From Chitinophagales bacterium (lineage in GTDB: Bacteria > Bacteroidota > Bacteroidia > Chitinophagales > Saprospiraceae): a DNA stretch of 64,000 nucleotides. Positions within the stretch are counted from its first letter, which is position 1; every line of letters starts with the position of its first letter. A model generated the notes under the pieces. It ran no database searches. It saw nothing but the letters and a program-made list of their open reading frames with translations, and had not been told where the DNA came from. Shown piece after piece: positions 7,978-16,384 of this stretch. The stretch is taken from contig JAFLBP010000019.1 in the NCBI GenBank assembly GCA_017303875.1, forward strand, positions 62,001 to 126,000. The letters run 5' to 3'. Both the position numbers and the translations under genes were made by a program.

Positions 7978-10752
7978 ATGAAGAGGAGACTGCTTTTCCT
8001 GCTTTTATTCATCGCCGGCCTGAGCCACTACGCTACGGCCCAATGTACCGGCAACGCCGGTACGGTAACTAACCCCAGCGAGCGGATTGACTGTCCGCAA
8101 AACGGTTTTACCGTCCTGAACCAGGGCGCCCAATTAGACGCCGACGACATCAAGCGTTTTGTGCTGCACACCGGCACCGCATCTTCCGTCGGCACAGTGG
8201 TACTTTCCACTGCCAACGGCAACCTGTCTTACAATGCGGCCACCATGAGCTACAACGTGACCTATCAGGTGGCTGTATTGGTTGGCAACGACAACGGCAA
8301 CGGCCAGGTAGACCTGAACGACCCCTGTCTTTCCATCGCACCCGGCGGAAGTGTAACGTACTCCCAACCGCCCACGGTTGAGATCAGTGCCTCCGGGCCT
8401 TTTACCTGCGGGCAACTGCCGGTTACGCTGACCGCTAACGTCACGCCTGTCGGCCCAACTTACGCCTATCAATGGCTCGGAGCAGGTGCAATTTCACTGA
8501 CGCAAGATTTAGAAATTACCCAGCCCGGGACTTATGCGGTTTTTGTATCAGATGCCACAACAGGCTGCTTTGGGGCCGACACCCTTGTTGTTAACGGGGA
8601 TAATACAATTCCGACAGCTCAAATTACCGTCAGCAATGCCGTTTGCAATGAGGCTGTTTTTACGGTAAACACCAACAACCCGTCTAATACTTTCTTGTGG
8701 AGCAATGGCTTGAGCAACGCTGCAATTAATGTAGATGTTACGGCAAATTACTGCGTTACGGTGACCAGTCCGCAGGGCTGCACTGCTACCGCCTGCCGCA
8801 ATTTCAATGCCGGCACACCGGTGAATGCCACCATCTTACGATTGGGCAACGGCAATATTTGCACTGACTCACTTTCCCTGTCGGCCGTGGGCAGCGGCGG
8901 CATTACGCCTTATACTTACCTGTGGAATACGGGCGAAACCTTTAAAAACCTGTTTAACATCCAGGAATCCGGGCAATACATCGTCACCATCACGGCAGTC
9001 AACGGCTGTACAGCTGTCGCCAGCACTTTTGTGGAACAGGATGCTGACGACTGCGGCAACTTCGACGGCCGGGTATACGCCGACCTCAACAACAACTGCA
9101 CCTTTGATGCCGGCGATGTAGACCTGAGCCTGATTCCGCTGCGCCTGCAAGGCCCCGGCGGCGTAGAGATCATCAGCTCCGGCACCTACACCACACCGCT
9201 GCCCGCCGGCGTGTACACCGTCACGCCGGTACTGACGCCCGGCAGCCCCTGGACGCCTTGCCAGGCATCCTATACGGTAACAGTGCCGGTAGGCGCTACC
9301 GCCGCTACGGTGGAAGTTGGCCTGCAAAGTTCGATGCCCTGCCCGGTGATGGAAGTGAATGTGCATGTGCCTTTCCTGCGCCGTTGTTTCCTGAATACTT
9401 TCAGCGTCCGCTATTGCAACCTCGGCAGCGGCACGGCTACCAACGCTTACGTGGATATTACCTTAGAGCCGGGACTGACCTTCTACGAAGCTTCTATTCC
9501 ATACACGGATCTGGGTAATGGTCAGTATCGTTTTCAGGTAGGCGATGTAGCAATTGAGCAATGCGGCAATTTCTGGTTCAAGGCCAAAGCCGATTGTAAT
9601 GCGGTGCTGGGCCAGACCTTCTGTGCCGAAGCTACGGTATACCCGAATGAGCCTTGCGGTCAGGCCCTCAACTGGTCGGGCGCCAGTGTAAAACTCAGCG
9701 CGGAATGTACTGGCAATGAAGTGGTGTTCCGCGCCAAAAATGTCGGCAATTCCGATATGAGCAGCGGCCTGGAATATGTGATCATTGAAGATGCCGTCAT
9801 GCTGGCCATGCCGCCCGGCACACCGCTGCTGCAAAACGAAGAACGCATTTTATTCTCGGCGCCTGCCAACGGCGCGACCTGGCGCTTAGAGGCCATTCAG
9901 GAGCCTAACCATCCGGGGCAGTCCATGCCCTCCGTCAGTGTGGAAGGCTGTACCAACGGCCAGAACTTCAGCGTGGGCTACCGCGGTCAGTTTGAAACCG
10001 ACGATGCCGACCCCTGGGTTGATTTTGAATGCAAACCCATTATTGGCTCTTACGACCCGAACGACAAGCGCGGTTTCCCGCTGGGTTATGGCGCGGCACA
10101 TTACATCCGCCCGGGGGTAGATCTGGAGTACACCATCCGCTTCCAGAATACCGGTACCGATACAGCCTTCTTAGTGGTCATTCGCGACACCCTGTCGAAG
10201 TGGCTCGACCCTGCAAGTGTTCGCCCCGGCGCCAGCAGCCATCCGTACCGTTTCAGCTACTACGGGGAAGGGCATTTGAAATTTGAATTTAATCCGATTG
10301 CCTTACCTGACAGCTTTGCCAATGTGCTTGGTTCTCAGGGCTTTGTGAGCTTCCGTGTGTCACAACGCGCCGGGGTTCCGCTGGAGACTGACATCCTGAA
10401 CACTGCCGCTATTTACTTCGACGCCAATGCGCCGGTAATTACCAATACGACCGTACATCGGGTAGGCGAAAACTTTGTGACGGTGAGCAGTTGGTCGCCT
10501 GTGCTGCCGCAATTGGGCTTGCAGGTAATGCCAAACCCGGCTACCGACTACGCGCTCATTCAATTGGAGCAGCAGCCTTCCGACTCTTGGCAGGTGGAAG
10601 TAATCGGCCTGGATGGCCAGGTGCTGCGCCGTGTGCAATGCAGTGGCAACAACTGGCGCTTAGAGCGCCATGACCTGCCCGCCGGTATGTATTTGCTGCG
10701 CATTGGCGACGGCAAACAACTTTGGGGCACTGCTAAAATGATGTTGAAATAA
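7978..10752 (+). CDS. Secreted modular protein with DUF7619 domain and T9SS type A sorting domain
   Basis: This 924-residue protein starts with a signal peptide (MKRRLLFLLLFIAGLSHYA, cut after ATAQ). Residues about 120-350 hold SprB/PKD-like beta modules (YAYQWLGAGA, YTYLWNTGE). Near 359 comes an SdrD-B-like or dockerin-like stretch (GRVYADLNNNCTFDAGDVD). Residues about 455-840 match the protein at 27277-30129 closely, including the DUF7619-type block SYDPNDKRGFPLGYGAAHY and FQNTGTDTAFLVVIRDTL. The last about 75 residues (MPNPATDYALIQLE ... GMYLLRIGDGK) are a T9SS type A sorting domain. The expected fate is export through SprA and attachment to the cell surface. The ATG at 7978 is chosen because the upstream extension of the frame lacks a signal peptide. 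A family-A repeat array begins at the base after the stop codon. Confidence 0.9.
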   Translation: MKRRLLFLLLFIAGLSHYATAQCTGNAGTVTNPSERIDCPQNGFTVLNQGAQLDADDIKRFVLHTGTASSVGTVVLSTANGNLSYNAATMSYNVTYQVAVLVGNDNGNGQVDLNDPCLSIAPGGSVTYSQPPTVEISASGPFTCGQLPVTLTANVTPVGPTYAYQWLGAGAISLTQDLEITQPGTYAVFVSDATTGCFGADTLVVNGDNTIPTAQITVSNAVCNEAVFTVNTNNPSNTFLWSNGLSNAAINVDVTANYCVTVTSPQGCTATACRNFNAGTPVNATILRLGNGNICTDSLSLSAVGSGGITPYTYLWNTGETFKNLFNIQESGQYIVTITAVNGCTAVASTFVEQDADDCGNFDGRVYADLNNNCTFDAGDVDLSLIPLRLQGPGGVEIISSGTYTTPLPAGVYTVTPVLTPGSPWTPCQASYTVTVPVGATAATVEVGLQSSMPCPVMEVNVHVPFLRRCFLNTFSVRYCNLGSGTATNAYVDITLEPGLTFYEASIPYTDLGNGQYRFQVGDVAIEQCGNFWFKAKADCNAVLGQTFCAEATVYPNEPCGQALNWSGASVKLSAECTGNEVVFRAKNVGNSDMSSGLEYVIIEDAVMLAMPPGTPLLQNEERILFSAPANGATWRLEAIQEPNHPGQSMPSVSVEGCTNGQNFSVGYRGQFETDDADPWVDFECKPIIGSYDPNDKRGFPLGYGAAHYIRPGVDLEYTIRFQNTGTDTAFLVVIRDTLSKWLDPASVRPGASSHPYRFSYYGEGHLKFEFNPIALPDSFANVLGSQGFVSFRVSQRAGVPLETDILNTAAIYFDANAPVITNTTVHRVGENFVTVSSWSPVLPQLGLQVMPNPATDYALIQLEQQPSDSWQVEVIGLDGQVLRRVQCSGNNWRLERHDLPAGMYLLRIGDGKQLWGTAKMMLK

Positions 10753-10922
10753 AGGTTCGGAGGTTCAGGGTTTGGAGGTTCGGAGGTTTGGGGTTTGGAG
10801 GTTCGGAGGTTCGGAGGTTCAGCGTTAGCCTGAGTTTTATTCGGGTCTCTGCCGGTAAATAAGGAACCCTGAACCTCCAAACCCCAAACCTCCGAACCTC
10901 CAAACCCTGAACCCCGAACCTT
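10753..10922. repeat. Family A inverted array (GGTTCGG/AGGTTTG units) at a gene end
   Basis: Left arm from 10753 is a run of 7-8 nt units such as GGTTCGG, AGGTTCA, GGGTTTG, GAGGTTC. The right arm (about 10871-10922) is its reverse complement with one mismatch in about 50 nt. The middle (10823-10870) is unique sequence. The array starts at the first base after the TAA of the secreted protein gene. It can fold as a very long RNA hairpin and may end transcription. Confidence 0.85.
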
Positions 10923-10995
10923 ACAACCAGGGTGGCAATTTTTATATTAAAATAAATTTTACCTTTCGGGCTACTAAATCAAAATCTTCTTATCC

Positions 10996-13107
10996 ATGAG
11001 TACACCTACACCGGATTTTAAACCTTATGTAGCGCCCGGCGATTTGTCGGTGCGCGAGTTCACCGTGCGCGCCGTTGTGATCGGTGCGTTGTTCGGCATC
11101 ATTTTCGGCGCAGCAACTGTGTATATGGCCTTAAAGGCGGGTCTGACGGTTTCTGCTTCGATTCCGATTGCCGTTTTGGCCATTTCCTTAGGCCGGCGTT
11201 TTCTGAAAACGACCATTCTGGAAAACAACATTATTCAGACGGCTGGTTCTGCGGGCGAGTCGGTGGCGGCAGGCGTGGTGTTTACGCTGCCGGCATTTCT
11301 ATTTCTCAGCGACGGCATCGGCAAGGGATTTTTCAATTACTGGACCATCCTGATGCTCGCCATCTTTGGGGGTATTTTGGGGGTACTGATGATGATTCCG
11401 CTGCGGCGCTCGCTTATTGTGAAAGAGCACGGCAACCTGCCCTACCCCGAAGGCGCGGCCTGTGCGCAGGTATTAATTGCCGGTGAAAAAGGCGGCAATT
11501 TGGCTAAAATGGCCTACAAAGGTTTGGGAATTGCCTTTATTTATGCTATTTTTCAAAAAATATTACACGTTGTGGCGGAAACGCCAACTGTAACGAGCAG
11601 CAGCACCAGCACGACATTACCCGCTGCCTCCCTCGGTTGTGATGTAACCCCTGAATACCTCGGCGTGGGCTATATCATCGGGCCACGCATTGCCGGGGTG
11701 TTGGTTGCCGGGGGCGTTTTGGCCTGGCTCGGATTGATTCCGCTGCTGGCGACTTTAGTGCCGCCGGATACCATTGCCGCACAACTCGACAAGCTGGATA
11801 TTCTGAAAACCTACGATCCGCTGACAAAAGCGGTTACGGGCTTCCGTTTTGGCTGGAGTCCGGAAAAACATGAATTTGGGGATCTCTCCGACGCCATTTA
11901 CCGGGCTTATATCCGGCAGATTGGCGCAGGCGCCGTGGCCGGAGCGGGTTTTATCACCCTGATTAAAACCATGCCGACCATCATTTCTTCCTTCCGAGAC
12001 AGTGTCAAGGACCTGCGCAGCGGCAATCAGGATGCCGGCAGCACCCAACGCACGGAGCGCGATCTTTCGCTGAAAATTGTGCTTATTGGCAGCGTTGTGC
12101 TGGCTATTTTGATCGCCGTTATTCCAGGTATTCCAGGCGACAGCTTTTTCTCCAAATTGCTGTTGGGCCTTTTGGTTATTGTGTTTGGCTTCTTTTTCGT
12201 GACGGTCTCCAGCCGTATTGTCGGGATCATCGGCAGTAGCAACAACCCTATTTCGGGCATGACCATTGCGACCATCATGGCCACCTCACTGGTATTCATC
12301 GGTATGGGCTGGACGGATAATATTTACCAGCCGATGGCACTGGTGGTAGGCAGTATGATTTGTATTGCAGCGGCTAATGCGGGCGCCACTTCACAGGATT
12401 TGAAAACGGGTTATTTGGTAGGCGCCACGCCGCGATACCAGCAGTTAGCCTTGTTTGTCGGGGTGATTGTATCGTCTGTGGTCATTGGTATGACCGTTTT
12501 GTATTTGGATACGCCGACAGCCGAATTGCGGGCCAAAGGTGTGGAACACGCCATTGGTGAATCTTTCAATGCGCCACAGGCAACGCTGATGGCTACCCTG
12601 ATTAAAGGTTTGCTTTCGAATAACCTCGATTGGGAATTTGTGCTGGTTGGTCTGTTTATTGCCATCACGCTGGAGCTTTGTGGCGTGAAGTCGCTTTCCT
12701 TTGCCGTAGGTCTTTACCTGCCTTTGAGCGTTACTTTGCCCATTTTTGCCGGTGGTATGCTGCGCGGACTGACCGACTGGATTCGCCAGCGCCGCGGCCA
12801 GGAGGCCGAAGATGGTGAGTTGGGTAAAGGCAGTTTGTTTGCGACCGGACTGGTAGCAGGCGGCGCACTCATGGGTTTGGTGGCAGCCTTGTGGAACGCC
12901 AAAGAAGCTTCGTATGAAAATGGCGGCTGGCTAAAAACCTTAAATGTAGAAAAATGGCTGCACCAGAAATTGGAGTGGGTGGCTCAGCTGCTGGGCACGC
13001 CGCAGGAACAGCTTGCCGGTAGCGCTACAAATTATTATTATCTGATCGCAGTACTTGCTTTTGCCCTGTTGGGTTGGATGCTGGTACGCGCGGGTTTGAA
13101 AAAGTAA
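10996..13107 (+). CDS. OPT family oligopeptide transporter
   Basis: This 703-residue polytopic membrane protein has about 15-16 hydrophobic segments. The N-terminal block (EFTVRAVVIGALFGIIFGAA, then YMALKAGLTVSASIPIAVLA) and the NLPYPEGAACAQVL motif are typical of the prokaryotic OPT branch. Members import oligopeptides or metal-peptide complexes with protons; the substrate here cannot be told. The gene stands alone, after the family-A array and before a strong hairpin terminator. A TACCTTTC sequence about 30 nt upstream could be a weak -7 box. Confidence 0.9.
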   Translation: MSTPTPDFKPYVAPGDLSVREFTVRAVVIGALFGIIFGAATVYMALKAGLTVSASIPIAVLAISLGRRFLKTTILENNIIQTAGSAGESVAAGVVFTLPAFLFLSDGIGKGFFNYWTILMLAIFGGILGVLMMIPLRRSLIVKEHGNLPYPEGAACAQVLIAGEKGGNLAKMAYKGLGIAFIYAIFQKILHVVAETPTVTSSSTSTTLPAASLGCDVTPEYLGVGYIIGPRIAGVLVAGGVLAWLGLIPLLATLVPPDTIAAQLDKLDILKTYDPLTKAVTGFRFGWSPEKHEFGDLSDAIYRAYIRQIGAGAVAGAGFITLIKTMPTIISSFRDSVKDLRSGNQDAGSTQRTERDLSLKIVLIGSVVLAILIAVIPGIPGDSFFSKLLLGLLVIVFGFFFVTVSSRIVGIIGSSNNPISGMTIATIMATSLVFIGMGWTDNIYQPMALVVGSMICIAAANAGATSQDLKTGYLVGATPRYQQLALFVGVIVSSVVIGMTVLYLDTPTAELRAKGVEHAIGESFNAPQATLMATLIKGLLSNNLDWEFVLVGLFIAITLELCGVKSLSFAVGLYLPLSVTLPIFAGGMLRGLTDWIRQRRGQEAEDGELGKGSLFATGLVAGGALMGLVAALWNAKEASYENGGWLKTLNVEKWLHQKLEWVAQLLGTPQEQLAGSATNYYYLIAVLAFALLGWMLVRAGLKK

Positions 13108-13114
13108 TTAACAG

Positions 13115-13144
13115 GCGAGGGCCTGGTTTACGCCAGGCCCTCGC
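13115..13144. terminator. Rho-independent terminator after the OPT gene
   Basis: A 12-bp GC-rich stem (13115-13126 with 13133-13144) and a 6-nt loop are followed by TTTAAT on the plus strand. It lies between the convergent OPT and DUF4231 genes and may serve both. Confidence 0.8.
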
Positions 13145-13184
13145 TTTAATAAAAACTTAGCGTATTGTTCGGGAAAACATGCGC

Positions 13185-13904
13185 TTAGCCCACCGGGCCT
13201 TCAACGATTGGCTCCTCGGGAGCCGGCGGTGTGGCCGGCGGTGTGGCCGGTGGTGTTTCGGTTGAGGTTGCGGGCGGTGTAGCTGCATCGGCTCCCGCTG
13301 GCGGGGTTGCCGGCTCTGCCACCGGTGCCTCAATTTTGATATTGTATTTTTCCAGATACCCCTGTACCATTTCCTGAATTTTAGCCTGATTGGTCGCGTC
13401 ATCATTGCGGCGCACCAGTTCCGACCATTGGTTGTTTTCCTTGGCAATGATGGCCTCAACTTTAGTGACCAGCAAAGAAAAATCAGTGGCGGTATAGCCT
13501 GCCTGCCCGATAAAATAAGACAGTTCCTGTTTGATTTGCTCGGCGGTAACGCGATAATCAATATACAGATCCTGGCTTTTGAACAAGGAGTTAAAACCTT
13601 CCAACATCGCGATGATGACCCCTGCCAGGCCTACTGCGAATTTCAGCATATCGTTGTAGGCATCTTTGCCCTCCCCAAAAGTTCCAATATAGCCTACGGC
13701 AAAAGGGATGGTTGCGGAGAGAATAATGACGGCAATCCGCGAGCGCTGCCAGCGTTTTTTAAAATTATTGCTTTTGTTTTCATACCAGATCAACTGACTG
13801 CCCAGTCGGTTGAGCAGGAAATTTTTAAAAAACGAAGGCGTGGAGGGATTGTCATTGAGATAGGTTTTCAGCAGTTCGAGCGGATCATAAGGCACATTCG
13901 CCAT
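13185..13904 (-). CDS. DUF4231 two-TM membrane protein with Pro/Ala-rich tail
   Basis: This 239-residue protein matches the DUF4231 pattern: a cytosolic helix (NRLGSQLIWYENKSNNFKKR), two close membrane segments (IAVIILSATIPFAVGYIG near 57-75 and MLKFAVGLAGVIIAMLEGF near 85-103), then FKSQDLYIDYRVTAEQIKQE and EAIIAKENNQWSELVR. DUF4231 belongs to the SLATT group of two-TM proteins, some of which are proposed effector pores in nucleotide-signalling conflict systems; many others have no such context. No nucleotidyltransferase or SLOG gene is near, so a defence role is not supported here. Residues about 190-239 are Ala/Pro/Thr/Glu-rich repeats (PPATPPATPP), an unusual tail. Confidence 0.75.
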   Translation of the reverse strand: MANVPYDPLELLKTYLNDNPSTPSFFKNFLLNRLGSQLIWYENKSNNFKKRWQRSRIAVIILSATIPFAVGYIGTFGEGKDAYNDMLKFAVGLAGVIIAMLEGFNSLFKSQDLYIDYRVTAEQIKQELSYFIGQAGYTATDFSLLVTKVEAIIAKENNQWSELVRRNDDATNQAKIQEMVQGYLEKYNIKIEAPVAEPATPPAGADAATPPATSTETPPATPPATPPAPEEPIVEGPVG

Positions 13905-14092
13905 AGCATTCAGTTTTTACGAGTGATGAAAAGATTGTTCAATGCAGGTGCGAATTAAGTCCTTTTTAAAATGAAAACCAACTGACTTTCTAAAAACCCG
14001 TAAAACTACGTGGCCGTGCGGCCCAAAAGCAGGCACCCGGGCTTCCGAAATAAAAATCCCACCCGCTCATGCCAGTCCTTGCGTACATACCC

Positions 14093-14100
14093 TATCTTTG
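14093..14100 (+). promoter_or_regulatory. Putative -7 box for the lipoprotein gene at 14149
   Basis: TATCTTTG matches TAnnTTTG, 48 nt before the ATG. No -33 box at the right distance is seen. The leader contains a small GGGTTAAAGCCC hairpin at about 14122-14133. Confidence 0.4.
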
Positions 14101-14148
14101 TGATGCTATTCTTAATTCACCGGGTTAAAGCCCGCAACATCCTCTATT

Positions 14149-14577
14149 ATGCGTTATTTGTTTCCTGCGCTTTTGGCGCTTTCCTTTTTTACGTTTACGG
14201 CCTGTCGTCCGGAGCCTGTGCCGCCATCCTGGCAAAAGGTGCTTTTACACTATTCCATCGAAGATGGACTGTGGGCGCCCGACAGCAGCGGTTACTTTTT
14301 CATCCTGGACGATCAATGCACTTTTGATCGCCAGCAAGGACTGTTTACGCTGCGCACACCACACACGCTTGATCCCGCATTTTTTGAATGGATCTCCTGT
14401 AATTGCCCCAATTCAGCCGGTGTAACAGCATGGGAAATTACGAAAACAGCCGATGGCTTGTGGCAATTGCAAGTACAACTTCCGCAAAGCACCATGACCT
14501 GCCTCAACGACAAAACCTTGTGGGATGACAGTTTCTGGGAAATGGGGTTTCAGTTATCAGTTAGCAGTCAACAGTGA
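14149..14577 (+). CDS. Small lipoprotein, unknown function, C-terminus encoded by repeat DNA
   Basis: This 142-residue protein has a type II signal peptide (MRYLFPALLALSFFTFTAC, lipid-modified Cys19) followed by RPEPVPPSW. The mature part is a small soluble domain with several Cys (DDQCTFD, WISCNCP, TMTCLND). I do not recognise the family. The last eight codons (QLSVSSQQ plus TGA) lie inside the family-B repeat that starts at 14551, so the original C-terminus has probably been replaced. It converges on the HExxH protein gene. Confidence 0.65.
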   Translation: MRYLFPALLALSFFTFTACRPEPVPPSWQKVLLHYSIEDGLWAPDSSGYFFILDDQCTFDRQQGLFTLRTPHTLDPAFFEWISCNCPNSAGVTAWEITKTADGLWQLQVQLPQSTMTCLNDKTLWDDSFWEMGFQLSVSSQQ

Positions 14578-14685
14578 GCAGTTATCAGTTATCAGTGGGC
14601 AGTCAACAGTGGGCAGTCAACAGTTATCAAGGGTGTTGACTGATAACTGTTGACTGCTCACTGATAACTGATAACTGATAACTGA
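14551..14685. repeat. Family B inverted array (CAGTTATCAG/GAGCAGTCAACAG units)
   Basis: The left arm (14551-about 14631) repeats CAGTTAT, CAGTGGG, CAGTCAA units. The right arm (about 14634-14685) is the inverse (TGATAACTGTTGACTGC...). The array begins within the last codons of the plus-strand lipoprotein gene and ends at the base before the minus-strand stop codon (14686-14688), so it fills the convergent gap exactly. Confidence 0.85.
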
Positions 14686-16140
14686 TCAAAACTTTACCAA
14701 GGGGTCCCCGGGGTTCAAAAACTGCTCCTTTTCCATCCAGTCCAATATCTTTTTCCAGTGTTTGGTCTCGGTGAAATTCGCGATCAGGATGGCCCGCCCC
14801 TGCGCGTCCATGTATTGCACTAACCAGGGCGCTTCCGGTTTGACGCGGAACAGCTCAAACCAGGGCAGGTTGCGGCGCAGCGTTTCGATGGTCGCGCGGT
14901 TGTTACCATTGATGACCAGCAGTTGCGTCCCCTCGCTGTTTTTTAACTGATCCAGCGACTCAGCGGCATCCACCGGCGTGCTTGTCCACATGGAAGATAC
15001 ACGATAGTGGCGGCGCAGCTCACTTTGCAGGCTGTCCAGTCCGCTCATGGTTTCGGAATTGGCGTAAAAGTGCAGGCTGTTCAACACGGCTTTGAATTCA
15101 TAGGGCGCGCGTGGAAATTTTTCGGCAAACAACTTTACCGCCTGCACTACAAATGCACTGTCGATGGTTTTGCCAGCATCGAGGTAGGATTTGCAAAGCG
15201 GGTACAGGGCATGGCCGTATCCGTCAATGTAGTCGTCGGCATACCAGCTGCTGGTATCCATCCGGCTGCTCAGTTGAAGATAGCCCCAGCCGTTGCCTAA
15301 GGCGGTGGCCAGCCCCTCGTCGATATACTTCGTCGCCAGCGCCTGATGCGGCGTTTTTTGCGCCTTAAACCAGCGCACCATATCGTTTTGCAGGTTTTTA
15401 GGTTGCTCATCGTACAAAATGTGGCACATTTCATGCACGGCCACCGCCAGCCTGCCCTCAATATTTTCCCGGCTTTCTTCTACAAAAAAGCCGCAAATCA
15501 GGGTATTGCCATGTGGTGTTGCACTGGAATAACCCTTGCGGCCGGGCATCGGATAAAGGGCAATAACGAAGGGCTGGGCATTGTCCCAGGAAGTGCAGTA
15601 AAACTGTTTGACGGTGTTAAAAATGCCCGCTATTTTTCCGGAATAGGCCTGCATTTCTTTCATGCGCGCCCGCGCTTTGTCGATACAGGGGTTCCAGACG
15701 ATACGGTCGTAGTAGGGTTCTATTTCCGTCAGGACTTTCATCAGTTTGCTGTGCTCGCTGTTGGGTAAAATGCCGGTGGTGCGGGCGCGAAAATCGCGTA
15801 CATCCTTTGCATTGACACTGGCAATCCAGATCAGATCCATAGTGCTGCGCGTGGAGTGGCGCGACTCCGGATAGCCGTCCCATTTATACTGGTAATCCAA
15901 GTTCAGGGATTTATACACCGACAGCAGTTCTTCAAAACGTTTGTCGGAGCGGGGCGCCTGCTCACGGATGTATTGCCGGAAGGTGCGCGATACGCCATTG
16001 CCCTCACTGGTCAGGGTTTCCAAAAAATTTAGCAGGCACTGTGGTTTGCTAATGGTAAATTGAACCATGTCTGCCGATTGCGCCGACAGGAAATGGACAA
16101 AAAGGGCAAAAATGCCGGAAAACAGGAATCGTTTTTTCAT
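14686..16140 (-). CDS. Secreted HExxH-type metallopeptidase-like protein, unknown family
   Basis: This 484-residue protein begins with a signal peptide (MKKRFLFSGIFALFVHFLSA, then Q). The motif AVAVHEMCHILYDE near residues 233-246 is a zinc HExxH helix, and a possible third ligand lies downstream (YIDEGLATALGN has an Asp/Glu-rich helix as in gluzincins). This supports a secreted or periplasmic peptidase fold. I cannot place it in a named family. No T9SS sorting domain is present. The ATG at 16140 is preferred over that at 16182 because it opens the signal peptide. It is flanked on both sides by family-B repeats. Confidence 0.65.
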   Translation of the reverse strand: MKKRFLFSGIFALFVHFLSAQSADMVQFTISKPQCLLNFLETLTSEGNGVSRTFRQYIREQAPRSDKRFEELLSVYKSLNLDYQYKWDGYPESRHSTRSTMDLIWIASVNAKDVRDFRARTTGILPNSEHSKLMKVLTEIEPYYDRIVWNPCIDKARARMKEMQAYSGKIAGIFNTVKQFYCTSWDNAQPFVIALYPMPGRKGYSSATPHGNTLICGFFVEESRENIEGRLAVAVHEMCHILYDEQPKNLQNDMVRWFKAQKTPHQALATKYIDEGLATALGNGWGYLQLSSRMDTSSWYADDYIDGYGHALYPLCKSYLDAGKTIDSAFVVQAVKLFAEKFPRAPYEFKAVLNSLHFYANSETMSGLDSLQSELRRHYRVSSMWTSTPVDAAESLDQLKNSEGTQLLVINGNNRATIETLRRNLPWFELFRVKPEAPWLVQYMDAQGRAILIANFTETKHWKKILDWMEKEQFLNPGDPLVKF

Positions 16141-16188
16141 AATTCTCAAAGACAAGGCTTGAATAAAAAAGTGTCGTGACAATGTACA

Positions 16189-16320
16189 CAGTTATCAGTT
16201 ATCAGTTATCAGTCAGCAGTTATCAGTGAGCATTGAGCATATCTGACTGTTCACTGCTCACTGATAACTGCTGACTGTTGACTGCTGACTGATAACTGTT
16301 GACTGATAACTGTTAACTGT
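16189..16320. repeat. Family B inverted array in a divergent intergenic region
   Basis: Left arm 16189-about 16240 (CAGTTATCAG units) and right arm about 16243-16320 (TGATAACTGCTGACTG units) are inverse copies. Unlike the gene-end arrays, this one lies between divergent genes, about 50 nt from the minus-strand start at 16140 and 10 nt before the -33 region of the plus-strand gene. Confidence 0.8.
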
Positions 16321-16329
16321 TTTGTAATG

Positions 16330-16362
16330 TTGCCACAAACGCGTGTATGCGCCTTACTTTTG
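16330..16362 (+). promoter_or_regulatory. Putative promoter of the MauE-thioredoxin gene
   Basis: TTG at 16330-16332, a 22-nt spacer, and TACTTTTG at 16355-16362 (full TAnnTTTG match), 22 nt before the ATG at 16385. Confidence 0.45.
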
Positions 16363-16384
16363 CCCAAAACTGTTACTTCTGACA

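Noticed and set aside
14010..14327. Plus-strand frame of 105 codons before the lipoprotein gene
   Set aside because: It overlaps the lipoprotein gene in another frame and lacks coding character; the lipoprotein has a signal peptide and lipobox.
14551..14685. Possible CRISPR array
   Set aside because: Units are 7-8 nt, degenerate and inverted, with no spacers of regular length and no cas genes.
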